Origin: Roseiarcus sp963761435 | Lineage (GTDB): Bacteria > Pseudomonadota > Alphaproteobacteria > Rhizobiales > Beijerinckiaceae | Direction of reading: 5' to 3' | Length of the DNA stretch: 64,000 nucleotides | Assembly (NCBI GenBank): GCA_963761435.1 | Contig: CAVXHJ010000010.1 | Coordinates: forward strand, 744,001-808,000 | In this document: positions 8,288 to 18,976 of the stretch, one piece after another | Layout of the letters: every line of letters starts with the position of its first letter | How positions within the stretch are numbered: position 1 is the stretch's first letter | Translations under genes and position numbers: made by a program | The notes under the pieces: model-generated | What the model was told of the DNA's origin: nothing | Database searches by the model: none | The model's input: only the letters and a program-made list of their open reading frames with translations

Positions 8288-8379
8288 CTTTCCCCACGCT
8301 CGCCGACGAGCTCGCAACTGTACTTGATCGCTCGATCGCACACAATTGGACACGCCCGCCGGCGGCGGTTCTCGGCTGA

Positions 8380-8829
8380 TCAGGCGGCCTTGAGCAGGCC
8401 GAGCTGGGTGAGTGCGGCGACGCCGTCGTCGAGGCCAACCTCCTCCACAATCCTGCCGTCGATCACCTTCAGCACCGTCGTGCCGGTGAAGCGCATCTTG
8501 CGACCGGTCGCGGCTGGAAGGCCACCGGCCAGGAAATCCTTGAAGGCCGGACCTGAATGGGTTCCGCCGCCCTCCCAGCGGCCGACGACAAAGTCGCCTT
8601 CGGCGATCAGATCGGCCGTGCCCCAGAAGTTGAGGTCGGGGAACGCGGCGCGGAAGCCGGTCATGAACGCCTTGATCTCGTCGCGGCCGCGGCGCGGCGC
8701 GTGCAGCGAATATTTCAGCAGCATGTCCGGGGCGGCGATCTCGTCGACGACCGCGAGATTGACGTCCTTGCCCCAGAATTCGGTGAACCAGCGGCCGACG
8801 ACGGCCTTGTTGTCTTCTTCCTTGCTCAT
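8380..8829 (-). CDS. SnoaL-like / ester cyclase family protein
   Basis: The 149-residue product fits the NTF2-like SnoaL fold: N7-KAVVGRWFTEFWGK, GRDEIKAFMTGFRAAFPDL, VVGRWEGGGTHSG and a C-terminal strand ending LGLLKAA. These proteins include polyketide cyclases and many small-molecule isomerases or binding proteins, and the function here is not determinable. A GAGGAGC ribosome binding site precedes the ATG at 8829. No signal peptide is present. Confidence 0.75.
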   Translation of the reverse strand: MSKEEDNKAVVGRWFTEFWGKDVNLAVVDEIAAPDMLLKYSLHAPRRGRDEIKAFMTGFRAAFPDLNFWGTADLIAEGDFVVGRWEGGGTHSGPAFKDFLAGGLPAATGRKMRFTGTTVLKVIDGRIVEEVGLDDGVAALTQLGLLKAA

Positions 8830-8973
8830 GGAAATCGCTCCTCGCGCATCTGTATCGGAGGAACATCGATATCGCTCGATGAACCGAGCGAACGGCTAAA
8901 CCCTCCGCGCGTGCGCCACACTCCGCTTCTTGCCTTGGCATTTGAGCCTTGGTGAAGCGCGCGAATTCTGGGG

Positions 8974-10065
8974 CTACGCCCCCACCTGCCCCCGATGTCG
9001 CAAGAATGCGTCAGCCAACACGCAGGCGACCATCGCTTCGCCGACCGGGACTGCCCGGATGCCGACGCATGGGTCGTGGCGGCCCTTGGTCACAATCTCC
9101 GTCTCCTCGAGCGCGCGCGTGACCGTGCGGCGGGGCGCGAGGATCGAAGATGTCGGCTTCACAGCGAACCGGACGACGATCGGCTGTCCGGTCGAGATGC
9201 CGCCAAGGATGCCGCCAGCGTGGTTTGAGAGAAAGCGCGGCTGACCGTCGTTGCCGCGGCGCATTTCGTCGGCGTTCTGTTCGCCCGAGAGTTCGGCCGC
9301 CGCGAAGCCATCGCCAATCTCGACGCCCTTGACGGCGTTGATCCCCATCAGCGCGGAGGCGAGCTCCGCGTCGAGCTTGCCGTAGATCGGCGCGCCCCAC
9401 CCGGCGGGCACGCCCTCGGCGACAATTTCGATCACGGCGCCGATCGAGGAGCCTGACTTGCGGATGTCGTCGAGATAGTCAGCGAAGCGCTCGGCGGCGG
9501 CGGCGTCCGGCGCGAAGAACGGGTTGCGGCCGACTTCGTCCCAATCCCAGCGCGTCCGGTCGATCTTCATCTTTCCCATCTGCACCAGCGCGCCGCGAAT
9601 GTTGACGCCGGCAACCACCTTGCGCGCGATCGCGCCAGCCGCGACACGCGCCGCAGTCTCGCGCGCCGAGGCGCGGCCGCCACCGCGATAGTCGCGGATC
9701 CCATACTTCGCATCATAGGTGTAGTCAGCGTGACCGGGACGGTACTTGTCCCTGATCTCGCCATAGTCTTTCGACCGCTGATCGAGATTGTCGATGAAGA
9801 TCCCGATCGGGGTTCCGGTCGTCACCTGACGACCCATCGCTTCATCCGTCATCACGCCGGAAAGGATGCGCGCCTCGTCCGGCTCACGGCGTTGGGTGGT
9901 GAAGCGCGAGGCGCCGGGCCGGCGCCGGTCGAGCTCCGTCTGGATGTCGGCGGTTTCGAGCGGAATTCGCGGCGGACAGCCGTCGACGACGCACCCGATC
10001 CCGGCCCCGTGACTTTCGCCGAAAGTAGTGACGCGGAAGAGGCGCCCGAAACTGTTGTGGGACAT
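8974..10065 (-). CDS. aroC: Chorismate synthase
   Basis: The 363-residue product matches AroC throughout: MSHNSFGRLFRVTTFGESHG at the N-terminus, YRPGHADYTYDAKYGIRDYR, GGGRASARETAARVAAGA, NHAGGILGGISTGQPI and GRHDPCVGIRAVPVGEAM. It converts EPSP to chorismate with reduced FMN, the last step of the shikimate pathway. The frame is open upstream to 10158, but homology begins at the ATG at 10065. The gene is monocistronic here. Confidence 0.95.
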   Translation of the reverse strand: MSHNSFGRLFRVTTFGESHGAGIGCVVDGCPPRIPLETADIQTELDRRRPGASRFTTQRREPDEARILSGVMTDEAMGRQVTTGTPIGIFIDNLDQRSKDYGEIRDKYRPGHADYTYDAKYGIRDYRGGGRASARETAARVAAGAIARKVVAGVNIRGALVQMGKMKIDRTRWDWDEVGRNPFFAPDAAAAERFADYLDDIRKSGSSIGAVIEIVAEGVPAGWGAPIYGKLDAELASALMGINAVKGVEIGDGFAAAELSGEQNADEMRRGNDGQPRFLSNHAGGILGGISTGQPIVVRFAVKPTSSILAPRRTVTRALEETEIVTKGRHDPCVGIRAVPVGEAMVACVLADAFLRHRGQVGA

Positions 10066-10239
10066 GGCGGACCTTGCGGGTTCATACGCGACAGCCCTCG
10101 GTCGCGTCAAACTCCGCGCGCGGGCGTTGAATCCCACCCAATTCCCGCCACGCTGCATTCATTGCCAATTCATCTTGACGGGCGCATTCCCTCGTCCCGC
10201 CAAAACCAAGAGTCGAACGACTTGCATGGAGACTGTACA

Positions 10240-10491
10240 ATGCTGAAGACATTCGCCGCGCTCGGGATCTCCGCCGCGATCGCTTTCGCCCCTCTCGCCG
10301 CCCTCGCCCAGACCGACACGACGGCCCCCGCGGCGCCGGCCGCCGCCGCTCCGGCCGCCTCGGACGCGATGGCGCCCGCCAAGGACACGATGAAGAAGGC
10401 CAAGAAGCCGAAGAAGCACATGGCCAAGAAGATGAAAAAGCCTGCGGACGATGCGGCGCCGGCCGCGCCGGCCGAAGCGCCGAAGAGCTAA
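10240..10491 (+). CDS. Small secreted Ala/Pro/Lys-rich protein
   Basis: The 83-residue product has a signal peptide (MLKTFAALGISAAIAFAPLAALAQ) followed by a low-complexity mature part. That part is Ala/Pro-rich, then strongly basic around KKAKKPKKHMAKKMKKP, then Ala/Pro-rich again. Similar short basic secreted proteins are common in Rhizobiales and have no assigned role. It has its own terminator directly downstream, so it is probably an independent transcript. It is divergent from aroC, with 174 bp between the starts. Confidence 0.75.
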   Translation: MLKTFAALGISAAIAFAPLAALAQTDTTAPAAPAAAAPAASDAMAPAKDTMKKAKKPKKHMAKKMKKPADDAAPAAPAEAPKS

Positions 10492-10528
10492 GTCGTCGAG
10501 AGCGCAATAATCGAAGTCAGCCAACGGA

Positions 10529-10566
10529 GCCGCCCCATCATTGGATGGGGCGGCTTCTTCATTTTT
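10529..10566 (+). terminator. Intrinsic terminator of the small secreted protein gene
   Basis: Stem gccgccccat / atggggcggc (10 bp) with a 6-nt loop, followed by ttcttcattttt. It lies 38 bp after the stop codon at 10491. Confidence 0.85.
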
Positions 10567-10629
10567 GCGGCTAGCCGCTTTCACCGCATCGCCGCTCATG
10601 TAGAGTTGGCGAATGGCCCAGGAGGCGCA

Positions 10630-11229
10630 ATGGCGAGCGCGGAGTTCTGGTACGAATTCGCAAGCTCCTATTCCTACCCGGCGGCGCTCCGGGTCGGAGC
10701 GCTCGCTGAGCAACGGGGCGTAACCCTCATCTGGCGGCCGTTCCTGCTGGGCCCTATTTTCGCCGCGCAGGGCTGGCGCGACTCGCCGTTCAACATCTAT
10801 CCCGCCAAGGGGCGCTATATGTGGCGCGACCTCGAGCGGACTTGCGAGGCGATGGGCGTCCCGTTCAGGCGGCCGACGCCCTTTCCCCAACCGAGCCTGC
10901 TCGCCGCGCGGGTCGCATTGGCGCTACAGGGCGAAGTGCGGGCGGATTTTTCGCGTCGTGTTTACGCGGCGGAATTCGGCCGGGCCGCGTCGATCGCCGA
11001 TCGCACGGTTATCGCGGGTTTGCTCGCCGCGTGCGGCCTTGATCCCGCGGCGACGCTCGAGCGCGCTGAATCTGACGCCAACAAGGCGGCCCTCAAGGTC
11101 GAATGCGCCCGGGCGGCGGAGATCGGCATCGTCGGCGCGCCTTCGATCGTGACAAGCGAGGGCGAGGTGTTCTGGGGCAATGATCGGCTGGAGCAGGGGC
11201 TCGACTGGGCCGTGCGAGCGCGCTCCTGA
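10630..11229 (+). CDS. 2-hydroxychromene-2-carboxylate isomerase family protein (DsbA-like)
   Basis: The 199-residue product is a kappa-class GST/DsbA-fold protein: FWYEFASSYSYPAALR with the active-site serine region, WRPFLLGPIF, FPQPSLLAARVALA and a C-terminal GIVGAPSIVTSEGEVFWGNDRLE. In naphthalene catabolism this family interconverts 2-hydroxychromene-2-carboxylate and a benzylidene pyruvate using glutathione. Here no ring-cleavage genes are adjacent, so the true substrate is uncertain. The ATG at 10630 has a strong AGGAGG at the right distance and is preferred over the TTG at 10606. Confidence 0.8.
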   Translation: MASAEFWYEFASSYSYPAALRVGALAEQRGVTLIWRPFLLGPIFAAQGWRDSPFNIYPAKGRYMWRDLERTCEAMGVPFRRPTPFPQPSLLAARVALALQGEVRADFSRRVYAAEFGRAASIADRTVIAGLLAACGLDPAATLERAESDANKAALKVECARAAEIGIVGAPSIVTSEGEVFWGNDRLEQGLDWAVRARS

Positions 11230-11251
11230 GCGGCGAAACAATGGATGCAGC

Positions 11252-11353
11252 ATGACCTTCGAACTGATCTTCCGCAACGTTGCGCTATCGGACGGGCGCA
11301 AGGGGCAGGATGTCGCGATCGCCGCCGGCCGCATCGCGCATGAGATGCAATGA
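11252..11353 (+). pseudogene. Amidohydrolase 5' stub
   Basis: Thirty-three codons from an ATG 22 bp after the isomerase gene read MTFELIFRNVALSDGRKGQ, then DVAIAAGRIAHEMQ and a stop. The pattern is the first beta-sandwich strand pair of cytosine-deaminase or D-aminoacylase type amidohydrolases (LIFRNv..dGr..Di.i..GrI). Everything after that, including the metal-binding HxH, is missing. The stub runs into a ParE-like reading frame on the opposite strand, which suggests a deletion removed the rest. Confidence 0.55.
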
Positions 11354-11475
11354 GCTCGATCATGGCGTAGACGCGAACTCATGACGTTTCGTCCCCCCAG
11401 CGAAGAATGATCGTGGATGTATGCAAGAATGTCCTGCAGCTCGCGAAAGGCGCGCGGCGCATACCGGACTATCAC
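11340..11475 (-). pseudogene. ParE/RelE-family toxin remnant
   Basis: From a GTG at 11475 the frame reads MIVRYAPRAFRELQDILAY then IHDHSSLGGRNVMSS. One base later it continues VYAMIELIASHA, matching the first half of ParE-type toxins (helical hairpin and start of the sheet). The catalytic C-terminal half is absent. The homology stops where the opposite-strand amidohydrolase stub begins. The GTG overlaps the antitoxin stop codon, so this was the second gene of a toxin-antitoxin pair. A one-base frame break lies at about 11371-11376. Confidence 0.6.
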
Positions 11476-11706
11476 AGACCGTGCTTCACCCAGAATGCCT
11501 GGACAGCCTCATTGCTGACAAACTCGCCGCGCTCGGCCTCGGCCAGCGACTCCGCGAAAGACGTGTCGTCCTCCACGCTCATCGGCAATCGGGGGAAGAT
11601 CGTTCTCTCCGGCGAGTTGCAAAACAATTCGGGCAAGTGCGTCCTGGGTCTCCGGCGGCAGACTACGGACGGTCTCAACGGCGCGTTCGAAGAGCTTGGT
11701 CATCAT
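11472..11706 (-). CDS. Antitoxin of the ParE-like pair, frame broken
   Basis: The N-terminal half in one frame (MMTKLFERAVETVRSLPPE, QDALARIVLQLAGEND) and the C-terminal half in another (DDTSFAESLAEAERGEFVS, NEAVQAFWVKHGL) together make about 78 residues of a typical short antitoxin family with the ...LP.e.QdalAr... opening. The frames join near 11590-11625 with one surplus base. It overlaps the toxin start. Because the toxin is truncated, the module is probably inactive as a toxin system; the antitoxin itself may be intact if the break is a sequencing error. Confidence 0.6.
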
Positions 11707-11733
11707 CGAAGCATAGCCGATACCGGCGACACC

Positions 11734-13413
11734 TCAACTGCTTGCCGCCTTCGCCAGCGCCTGCGCGCGGATGGCGGATAGCGTGGTCGCCGGCGTGATC
11801 GCGTCAGGATCGACCTTGACGTGCAAGATCGACGGCAGGCCGGAGGCCAGAGCCCGCTCGTATGCGGGCAGGAACTCGGCCGTCTCCTCGATCGTTTCGC
11901 CGTGACCCCCAAATGCGCGCGCATATGCAGCGAAGTCCGGATTGCGCAGCGCCGTGGCGATGACCCGCCCCGGATACATGCGCTCCTGGTGCATCCGGAT
12001 CGTCCCGTACATGCCGTTGTCGATCAATACGACAATGACCGGAAGGCCATATTGAACCGCGGTGGCGAATTCCTGTCCATTCATGAGAAAATCGCCATCG
12101 CCCGCGAAGCATACGACCGTCCGCTTCGGGAACATCCGCTGGGCTGCGAGCGCTGCCGGCAAGCCGAAGCCCATCGAGCCCGACGTCGGGCCCAATTGCT
12201 GCTCGACGCCGCGAAAGCGCAGGAAGCGGCCGACCCAGATCGAGAAATTGCCGGCGCCGTTGGTGAAGATACCGTCGGGCGAGCGCCGCCGGATCGCGAA
12301 CATGATCTCGCTCAATTGAACCCGTCCCGGATTGGGCGGCGCCTGCTCGCTCCATGCCAGATAATCCGCTCTCGCAGCGCGCGTTTCGGCCGCCCAGCGA
12401 ATCGCCGCCGGCGGCTCAACCCCCTCGAGCGCGGCGCAGAACTCTGCGGAAGTCGCAACAATTCCGAGCGTGGGATGGTAGTTTCGGCCAATCTCGTTGG
12501 CGTCTGCGTGGACGTGGACGAGCTTCTGGCGCGGAGCCGGAATGCGAAACAGCGTGTAGCCCTGCGCCGCCGCCTCCGACATCCGGCTGCCGACGAGGAG
12601 CACGAGGTCCGCCGCTTCGACGCGCGCCTTGAGCTTCGGATTGACGGAGTAGCCGATCTCGCCGGCGAAGTTGTCGTGTTCGCCGTCGAAGGCGCTCGCG
12701 CGGCGAAACGAGCCCGCGACAGGCAGGTCGAAGCGCTCGGCGAACCGGGCGAAGGCCGCGCTCGCCCGCTTGGTCCATCCGCCTCCGCCAAGGATGGCGA
12801 TCGGCCGTTCCGACGCCCACAGCATCTTTTGCAATTCGGCCATCTGCGTGAGGCCCGGCCAGATCGGCGCCGGCTCGACGCGCGGCGCGTCGAGCGCTGC
12901 GGCCATTTCCGTCAGCATGTCTTCGGGCAGCGCGATCACCACCGGCCCCGGACGCCCTTGCATGGCGACGTGAAATGCGCGGTGGATGACTTCAGGGATT
13001 TGAGCGGCGAATTCGATTTGCGTCGCCAGTTTGGCGGTCGAGGCGAAGAACGCGCGATAGTCCATTTCCTGAAACGCGCCCCGCCCCATCATCGCCCGCT
13101 CGACCTGGCCAACAAACAGAATCATCGGCGCAGAATCGTGCTCAGCGATATGGACGCCATGCGCCGCGTTGGTCGCGCCAGGGCCGCGGGTCACGAAGCA
13201 GACGCCCGGCCGCCCAGTGAGGCGACCCTCCGTCAACGCCATAATCGCTGCGCCCGCCTCCTGCCGGCACACGGCCAATTGGATTGGAGAGTCGTTCATG
13301 GCGTCGAGGGCGGCGAGAAAGGATTCTCCGGGAACGCAATACGCGCGCTCGACCCCCTGGATGACGAGTTGGTCGATGAGAATTTGTCCGCCCGTTCGCA
13401 AAGCCCCGCCCAA
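11734..13413 (-). CDS. Thiamine-pyrophosphate enzyme of the acetolactate synthase family
   Basis: The 559-residue product has the three-domain TPP enzyme layout. The N-terminal PYR domain carries the activating glutamate in AVCRQEAGAAIMA and FVTRGPGATNAAHGVHIA. A central domain contains ILGGGGWTK and LVLLVGSRM. The C-terminal PP domain has VVCFAGDGDFLMNGQEFATA and LIDNGMYGTIR, the GDG...N motif. It resembles catabolic or 'putative acetolactate synthase large subunit' proteins. No small subunit (ilvH/ilvN) is adjacent, so isoleucine/valine synthesis is not implied. It starts at a TTG (13413) supported by a GAGGAGC site. It is divergent from hrcA. Confidence 0.8.
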   Translation of the reverse strand: MGGALRTGGQILIDQLVIQGVERAYCVPGESFLAALDAMNDSPIQLAVCRQEAGAAIMALTEGRLTGRPGVCFVTRGPGATNAAHGVHIAEHDSAPMILFVGQVERAMMGRGAFQEMDYRAFFASTAKLATQIEFAAQIPEVIHRAFHVAMQGRPGPVVIALPEDMLTEMAAALDAPRVEPAPIWPGLTQMAELQKMLWASERPIAILGGGGWTKRASAAFARFAERFDLPVAGSFRRASAFDGEHDNFAGEIGYSVNPKLKARVEAADLVLLVGSRMSEAAAQGYTLFRIPAPRQKLVHVHADANEIGRNYHPTLGIVATSAEFCAALEGVEPPAAIRWAAETRAARADYLAWSEQAPPNPGRVQLSEIMFAIRRRSPDGIFTNGAGNFSIWVGRFLRFRGVEQQLGPTSGSMGFGLPAALAAQRMFPKRTVVCFAGDGDFLMNGQEFATAVQYGLPVIVVLIDNGMYGTIRMHQERMYPGRVIATALRNPDFAAYARAFGGHGETIEETAEFLPAYERALASGLPSILHVKVDPDAITPATTLSAIRAQALAKAASS

Positions 13414-13525
13414 CCGTCGCTCCTCGCTCCGCCTCGCTGGCGCCTTGTTTGGCAGGTCAGGCGCTGCTTTTCAATCGCGAGGCTCGCCTTGCGCATGAGC
13501 CAAGTTCCAGCCATTCTTGCGGACG

Positions 13526-14611
13526 ATGTCAGCTCCCACAGAACGTCCCGCCGAGCCGAGCGCGCTGGCGACCCTCAACGCGCGCTCGCGCGAGATCTTC
13601 CGCAACATCGTCAACTCCTATCTCTCGACCGGCGAGCCCGTCGGCTCCCGGCACCTCTCGCGCATGTTGCCGATTTCGCTTTCGCCGGCCTCGGTGCGCA
13701 ATGTGATGCAGGATCTCGAGGAGCTCGGGCTCATCTACGCCCCACACGCCAGCGCCGGGCGCTTGCCGACCCAGCAGGGGCTGAGGCTCTTCGTCGATGC
13801 GCTGCTCGAATTCGGCGATTTGGGCCGCGAGGAGCGGGCGCGCATCGACACCCAGGTGCGGGCGGCGGCGGAGGGGGGTGGGTTCGAAGGCGCGCTCGCC
13901 GAGACGACGAGCCTGCTCTCGGAGCTGACCCGCGGCGCCGGCGTGGTGCTGACCAGCAAGACCGACGCGCAGCTGAAGCATGTCGAATTCGTGCCCCTCG
14001 AGTCCGGCCGGGCGCTGGTGATCCTGGTCGCCGAGGACGGCTCGATCGAGAATCGTGTGGTCGCGACGCCACCGGGCATGCCGGCTTCGACCTTCGTCGA
14101 AGCCAGCAATTTTCTCAGCGCTCGCATCCGCGGCCGCACGCTCGCCGAGCTGATGGCGGAGATCGAGGCCGCGCGACGCGACGCACGCCAGGAGCTCGAC
14201 GACATCGCCGCCCGGCTGGTTGAGGCTGGCCTCGTTTCATGGTCCGGCGCCGGCGGATCGGGCGACCAGCTCATTGTTCGCGGACAGGCCAACCTGCTCG
14301 AAGACGTGCGCGTTTCAGAGGACCTCGAGCGCATCCGCACCCTGTTCGCAGACCTCGAGACCAAGACCGACGTGATCGAGCTGCTGCATCGGGCCGAGGC
14401 CGGCGACGGGGTCAAGATTTTCATCGGCTCGGAGAACAGGCTCTTCTCCCTGTCCGGATCGTCGATGATCGCCGCGCCGCTTCGGGACAGCGACCATCGC
14501 ATCGCCGGCGTGCTCGGCGTGATCGGGCCCACCCGGCTCAATTACGGCCGCATCGTGCCGATGGTCGAATATGCGGCGCAAGTGCTCGGCGAGCTCAGGC
14601 GCCCCCGCTAG
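13526..14611 (+). CDS. hrcA: Heat-inducible transcription repressor HrcA
   Basis: The 361-residue product is HrcA: a winged-helix N-terminus (RSREIFRNIVNSYLSTGEP, VGSRHLSRM, SPASVRNVMQDLEELGLI, SAGRLPTQQGLRLFVD) followed by the GAF-like dimerisation domain with IFIGSEN and GVLGVIGPTRLNYGRIVPM near the end. It represses chaperonin operons by binding CIRCE operators. The usual neighbour grpE is not present; a hdeD-like gene follows. I saw no CIRCE (ttagcactc-N9-gagtgctaa) upstream. The ATG at 13526 is chosen; a TTG three codons earlier is possible. Confidence 0.93.
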   Translation: MSAPTERPAEPSALATLNARSREIFRNIVNSYLSTGEPVGSRHLSRMLPISLSPASVRNVMQDLEELGLIYAPHASAGRLPTQQGLRLFVDALLEFGDLGREERARIDTQVRAAAEGGGFEGALAETTSLLSELTRGAGVVLTSKTDAQLKHVEFVPLESGRALVILVAEDGSIENRVVATPPGMPASTFVEASNFLSARIRGRTLAELMAEIEAARRDARQELDDIAARLVEAGLVSWSGAGGSGDQLIVRGQANLLEDVRVSEDLERIRTLFADLETKTDVIELLHRAEAGDGVKIFIGSENRLFSLSGSSMIAAPLRDSDHRIAGVLGVIGPTRLNYGRIVPMVEYAAQVLGELRRPR

Positions 14612-14649
14612 CGCGGAGGGTCAATATTTCGCTGCGGGGAGAGTGTGCT

Positions 14650-15228
14650 ATGTCGAACGCGTCGAATGTCGGGACTTCTCATCATAGCCTCGGCGAGGCC
14701 ATCGAGCGGCTCAAGGGCAAATGGGCGGCGATCACCGCCTTCGGGGTCCTGCTCGCCGTGCTGGGCTTCGCGGCGCTGTTCTTCGCCCTCGTCGCGACAA
14801 TCGCCACCGTGACGCTCAACGGCGTCCTGTTTCTCATCGCCGGCGCAGCAGAAATCGGCATCGGCATGCATGCGCGCACCTGGGGCCGGTTCTTTCTCTG
14901 GGTGGTTGGCGGCCTTCTCTATGTCGCCGCCGGGATCCTGTGCATCGTCAACCCGCTGCTCGCTTCGGTCGTTCTGACGCTCCTGCTCGGCGCCGGCCTC
15001 ATCGCCGCGGGCGTAGTCCGCGCCTATCTGGCGACGCAGCTTCCGGCCGACCAGCCGCGCGGCCTCGTCTTTCTCGCTGCAGCGGTCACAATCCTTCTGG
15101 GCCTGATCATTGTCAGTCACTGGCCGCTCGACAGCGTTTATGTCCTGGGCACTCTGCTCGGCGTCGACCTCCTGTTCCACGGAGTCGGCTGGGTGAGCTT
15201 CGGGATGGGATTGCACGCGCGAGCCTGA
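14650..15228 (+). CDS. HdeD-family membrane protein
   Basis: The 192-residue product has about six hydrophobic helices and two repeats of the HdeD/DUF308 pattern (GVLFLIAGAAEIGIGMHAR, then GLIAAGVVRAYLA, TLLGVDLLFHGVGWVSFGM). In E. coli HdeD contributes to acid resistance at high cell density; the molecular role in alphaproteobacteria is unknown. It lies 38 bp after hrcA and 42 bp before ppdK, so the three may be co-transcribed. Confidence 0.85.
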   Translation: MSNASNVGTSHHSLGEAIERLKGKWAAITAFGVLLAVLGFAALFFALVATIATVTLNGVLFLIAGAAEIGIGMHARTWGRFFLWVVGGLLYVAAGILCIVNPLLASVVLTLLLGAGLIAAGVVRAYLATQLPADQPRGLVFLAAAVTILLGLIIVSHWPLDSVYVLGTLLGVDLLFHGVGWVSFGMGLHARA

Positions 15229-15270
15229 CGCGCTCGGGCGCGCGCTCGCATGGTTTCGGGGGAGCCAACA

Positions 15271-17949
<2,679 letters not shown>

Positions 17950-17968
17950 GGCGGTTTCGCGTCGCGAA

Positions 17969-18790
17969 CTAGAAAGTCGCCGTGCCTGGGTCGGGACCGA
18001 TTCTGCCATTGGGAGAATCGAGCGCTTCGAAGCGCCGCATGTCGTCGTCATCGAGCCGGAAGTCGAGCGCCCCGATGTTCTCTTTCAGTCGCTCGAGGCG
18101 CACCGTTTTCGGAATGGCGATCAGGCCGCTGTCGAGATGCCAGCGGATCACGACTTGCGCCGGCGTCTTTCGATGCTTTGCGGCGATGCCGGCGATCGTG
18201 GCGTCGCTGAGCGGGCCGCCGCGCCCGAGCGGGCTCCAGGATTCCGTTTTGATCCCGCGCTGATCGTGAAACGCTCTGAGCGCCTTCTGTTGAAACCGCG
18301 GATGAAGCTCGACCTGATTGACCGCCGGGGTGACCCCGGTTTCCGAGATGATCCGCTCGAGGTGGTCGCGATTGAAATTCGAAACCCCGATCGAGCGGAC
18401 CCGCTCCTCCTTTTGCAGGCGGATGAGCGCCTTCCAGCTTTCGACGTATCGGTTGGTCCGCGGCCGCGGCCAATGGATCAGGTACAAATCGAGCGTGTCG
18501 CGGAGCTTCCCCGCGCTGACGTCAAACGCCCTAAGCGTTTCATCGAAACCGTGGTCGGAATTGCCGAGTTTCGTCGTGACGAAGACGTCCGTCCGTCCGG
18601 CCAAAGCCCTGCCGACGCCATCCTCGTTTCGATACATTGCCGCCGTGTCGACCAGGCGATAGCCCACCTCGACCGCCATTTTCACAACCTGCTCGGTCGT
18701 TTCGGGCGGCGTCTGGAAAACCCCAAGTCCGAATTGCGGCATAGACGCGCCGTCGTTGAGGGCGACGGTTGGTTGAACGTGGTCGGTCAT
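17969..18790 (-). CDS. Aldo/keto reductase, 2,5-diketo-D-gluconate reductase type
   Basis: The 273-residue product is a complete AKR barrel with the catalytic tetrad D48 and Y53 (VDTAAMYRNEDGVG), K74 (VTTKLGN) and H106 (DLYLIHWPRP). It also has GVSNFNRDHLERII and the C-terminal NADPH-binding IPKTVRLERLKEN. It reduces aldehydes or ketones with NADPH in the cytoplasm; physiological substrates for this group range from methylglyoxal to keto-sugars. It is convergent with ppdK (19 bp apart) and divergent from the helicase gene. Confidence 0.9.
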   Translation of the reverse strand: MTDHVQPTVALNDGASMPQFGLGVFQTPPETTEQVVKMAVEVGYRLVDTAAMYRNEDGVGRALAGRTDVFVTTKLGNSDHGFDETLRAFDVSAGKLRDTLDLYLIHWPRPRTNRYVESWKALIRLQKEERVRSIGVSNFNRDHLERIISETGVTPAVNQVELHPRFQQKALRAFHDQRGIKTESWSPLGRGGPLSDATIAGIAAKHRKTPAQVVIRWHLDSGLIAIPKTVRLERLKENIGALDFRLDDDDMRRFEALDSPNGRIGPDPGTATF

Positions 18791-18976
18791 CGCGCCGTCC
18801 TCATTGTTGGCGGAGAGTGGGCCCGGCGCCGGACGCTCGGCCGAGGCGGCCCGAGCCTTGGCTCAAGTCGCCGCGCCGGGCAAGCGATCGGGCGTTGGAG
18901 GGTGCGCAAAACGCGATCCGGCGCCATATATAGGAGCCACAAAACCACCGACGGTCCCGCCGAGGAGCCACGCTGC

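Noticed and set aside
11734..13413. Calling the TPP enzyme IlvB or IlvI
   Set aside because: No regulatory small subunit gene is adjacent and the sequence fits a broader family with several activities, so a specific symbol would be a guess.
13414..13525. CIRCE operator upstream of hrcA
   Set aside because: No ttagcactc-N9-gagtgctaa or close variant is visible.
11821..14223. An 800-codon plus-strand open frame
   Set aside because: It lies opposite the TPP enzyme gene and then overlaps hrcA in another frame. Its composition is Arg/Gly/Ala-rich with no recognisable domain; high GC produces such shadow frames.
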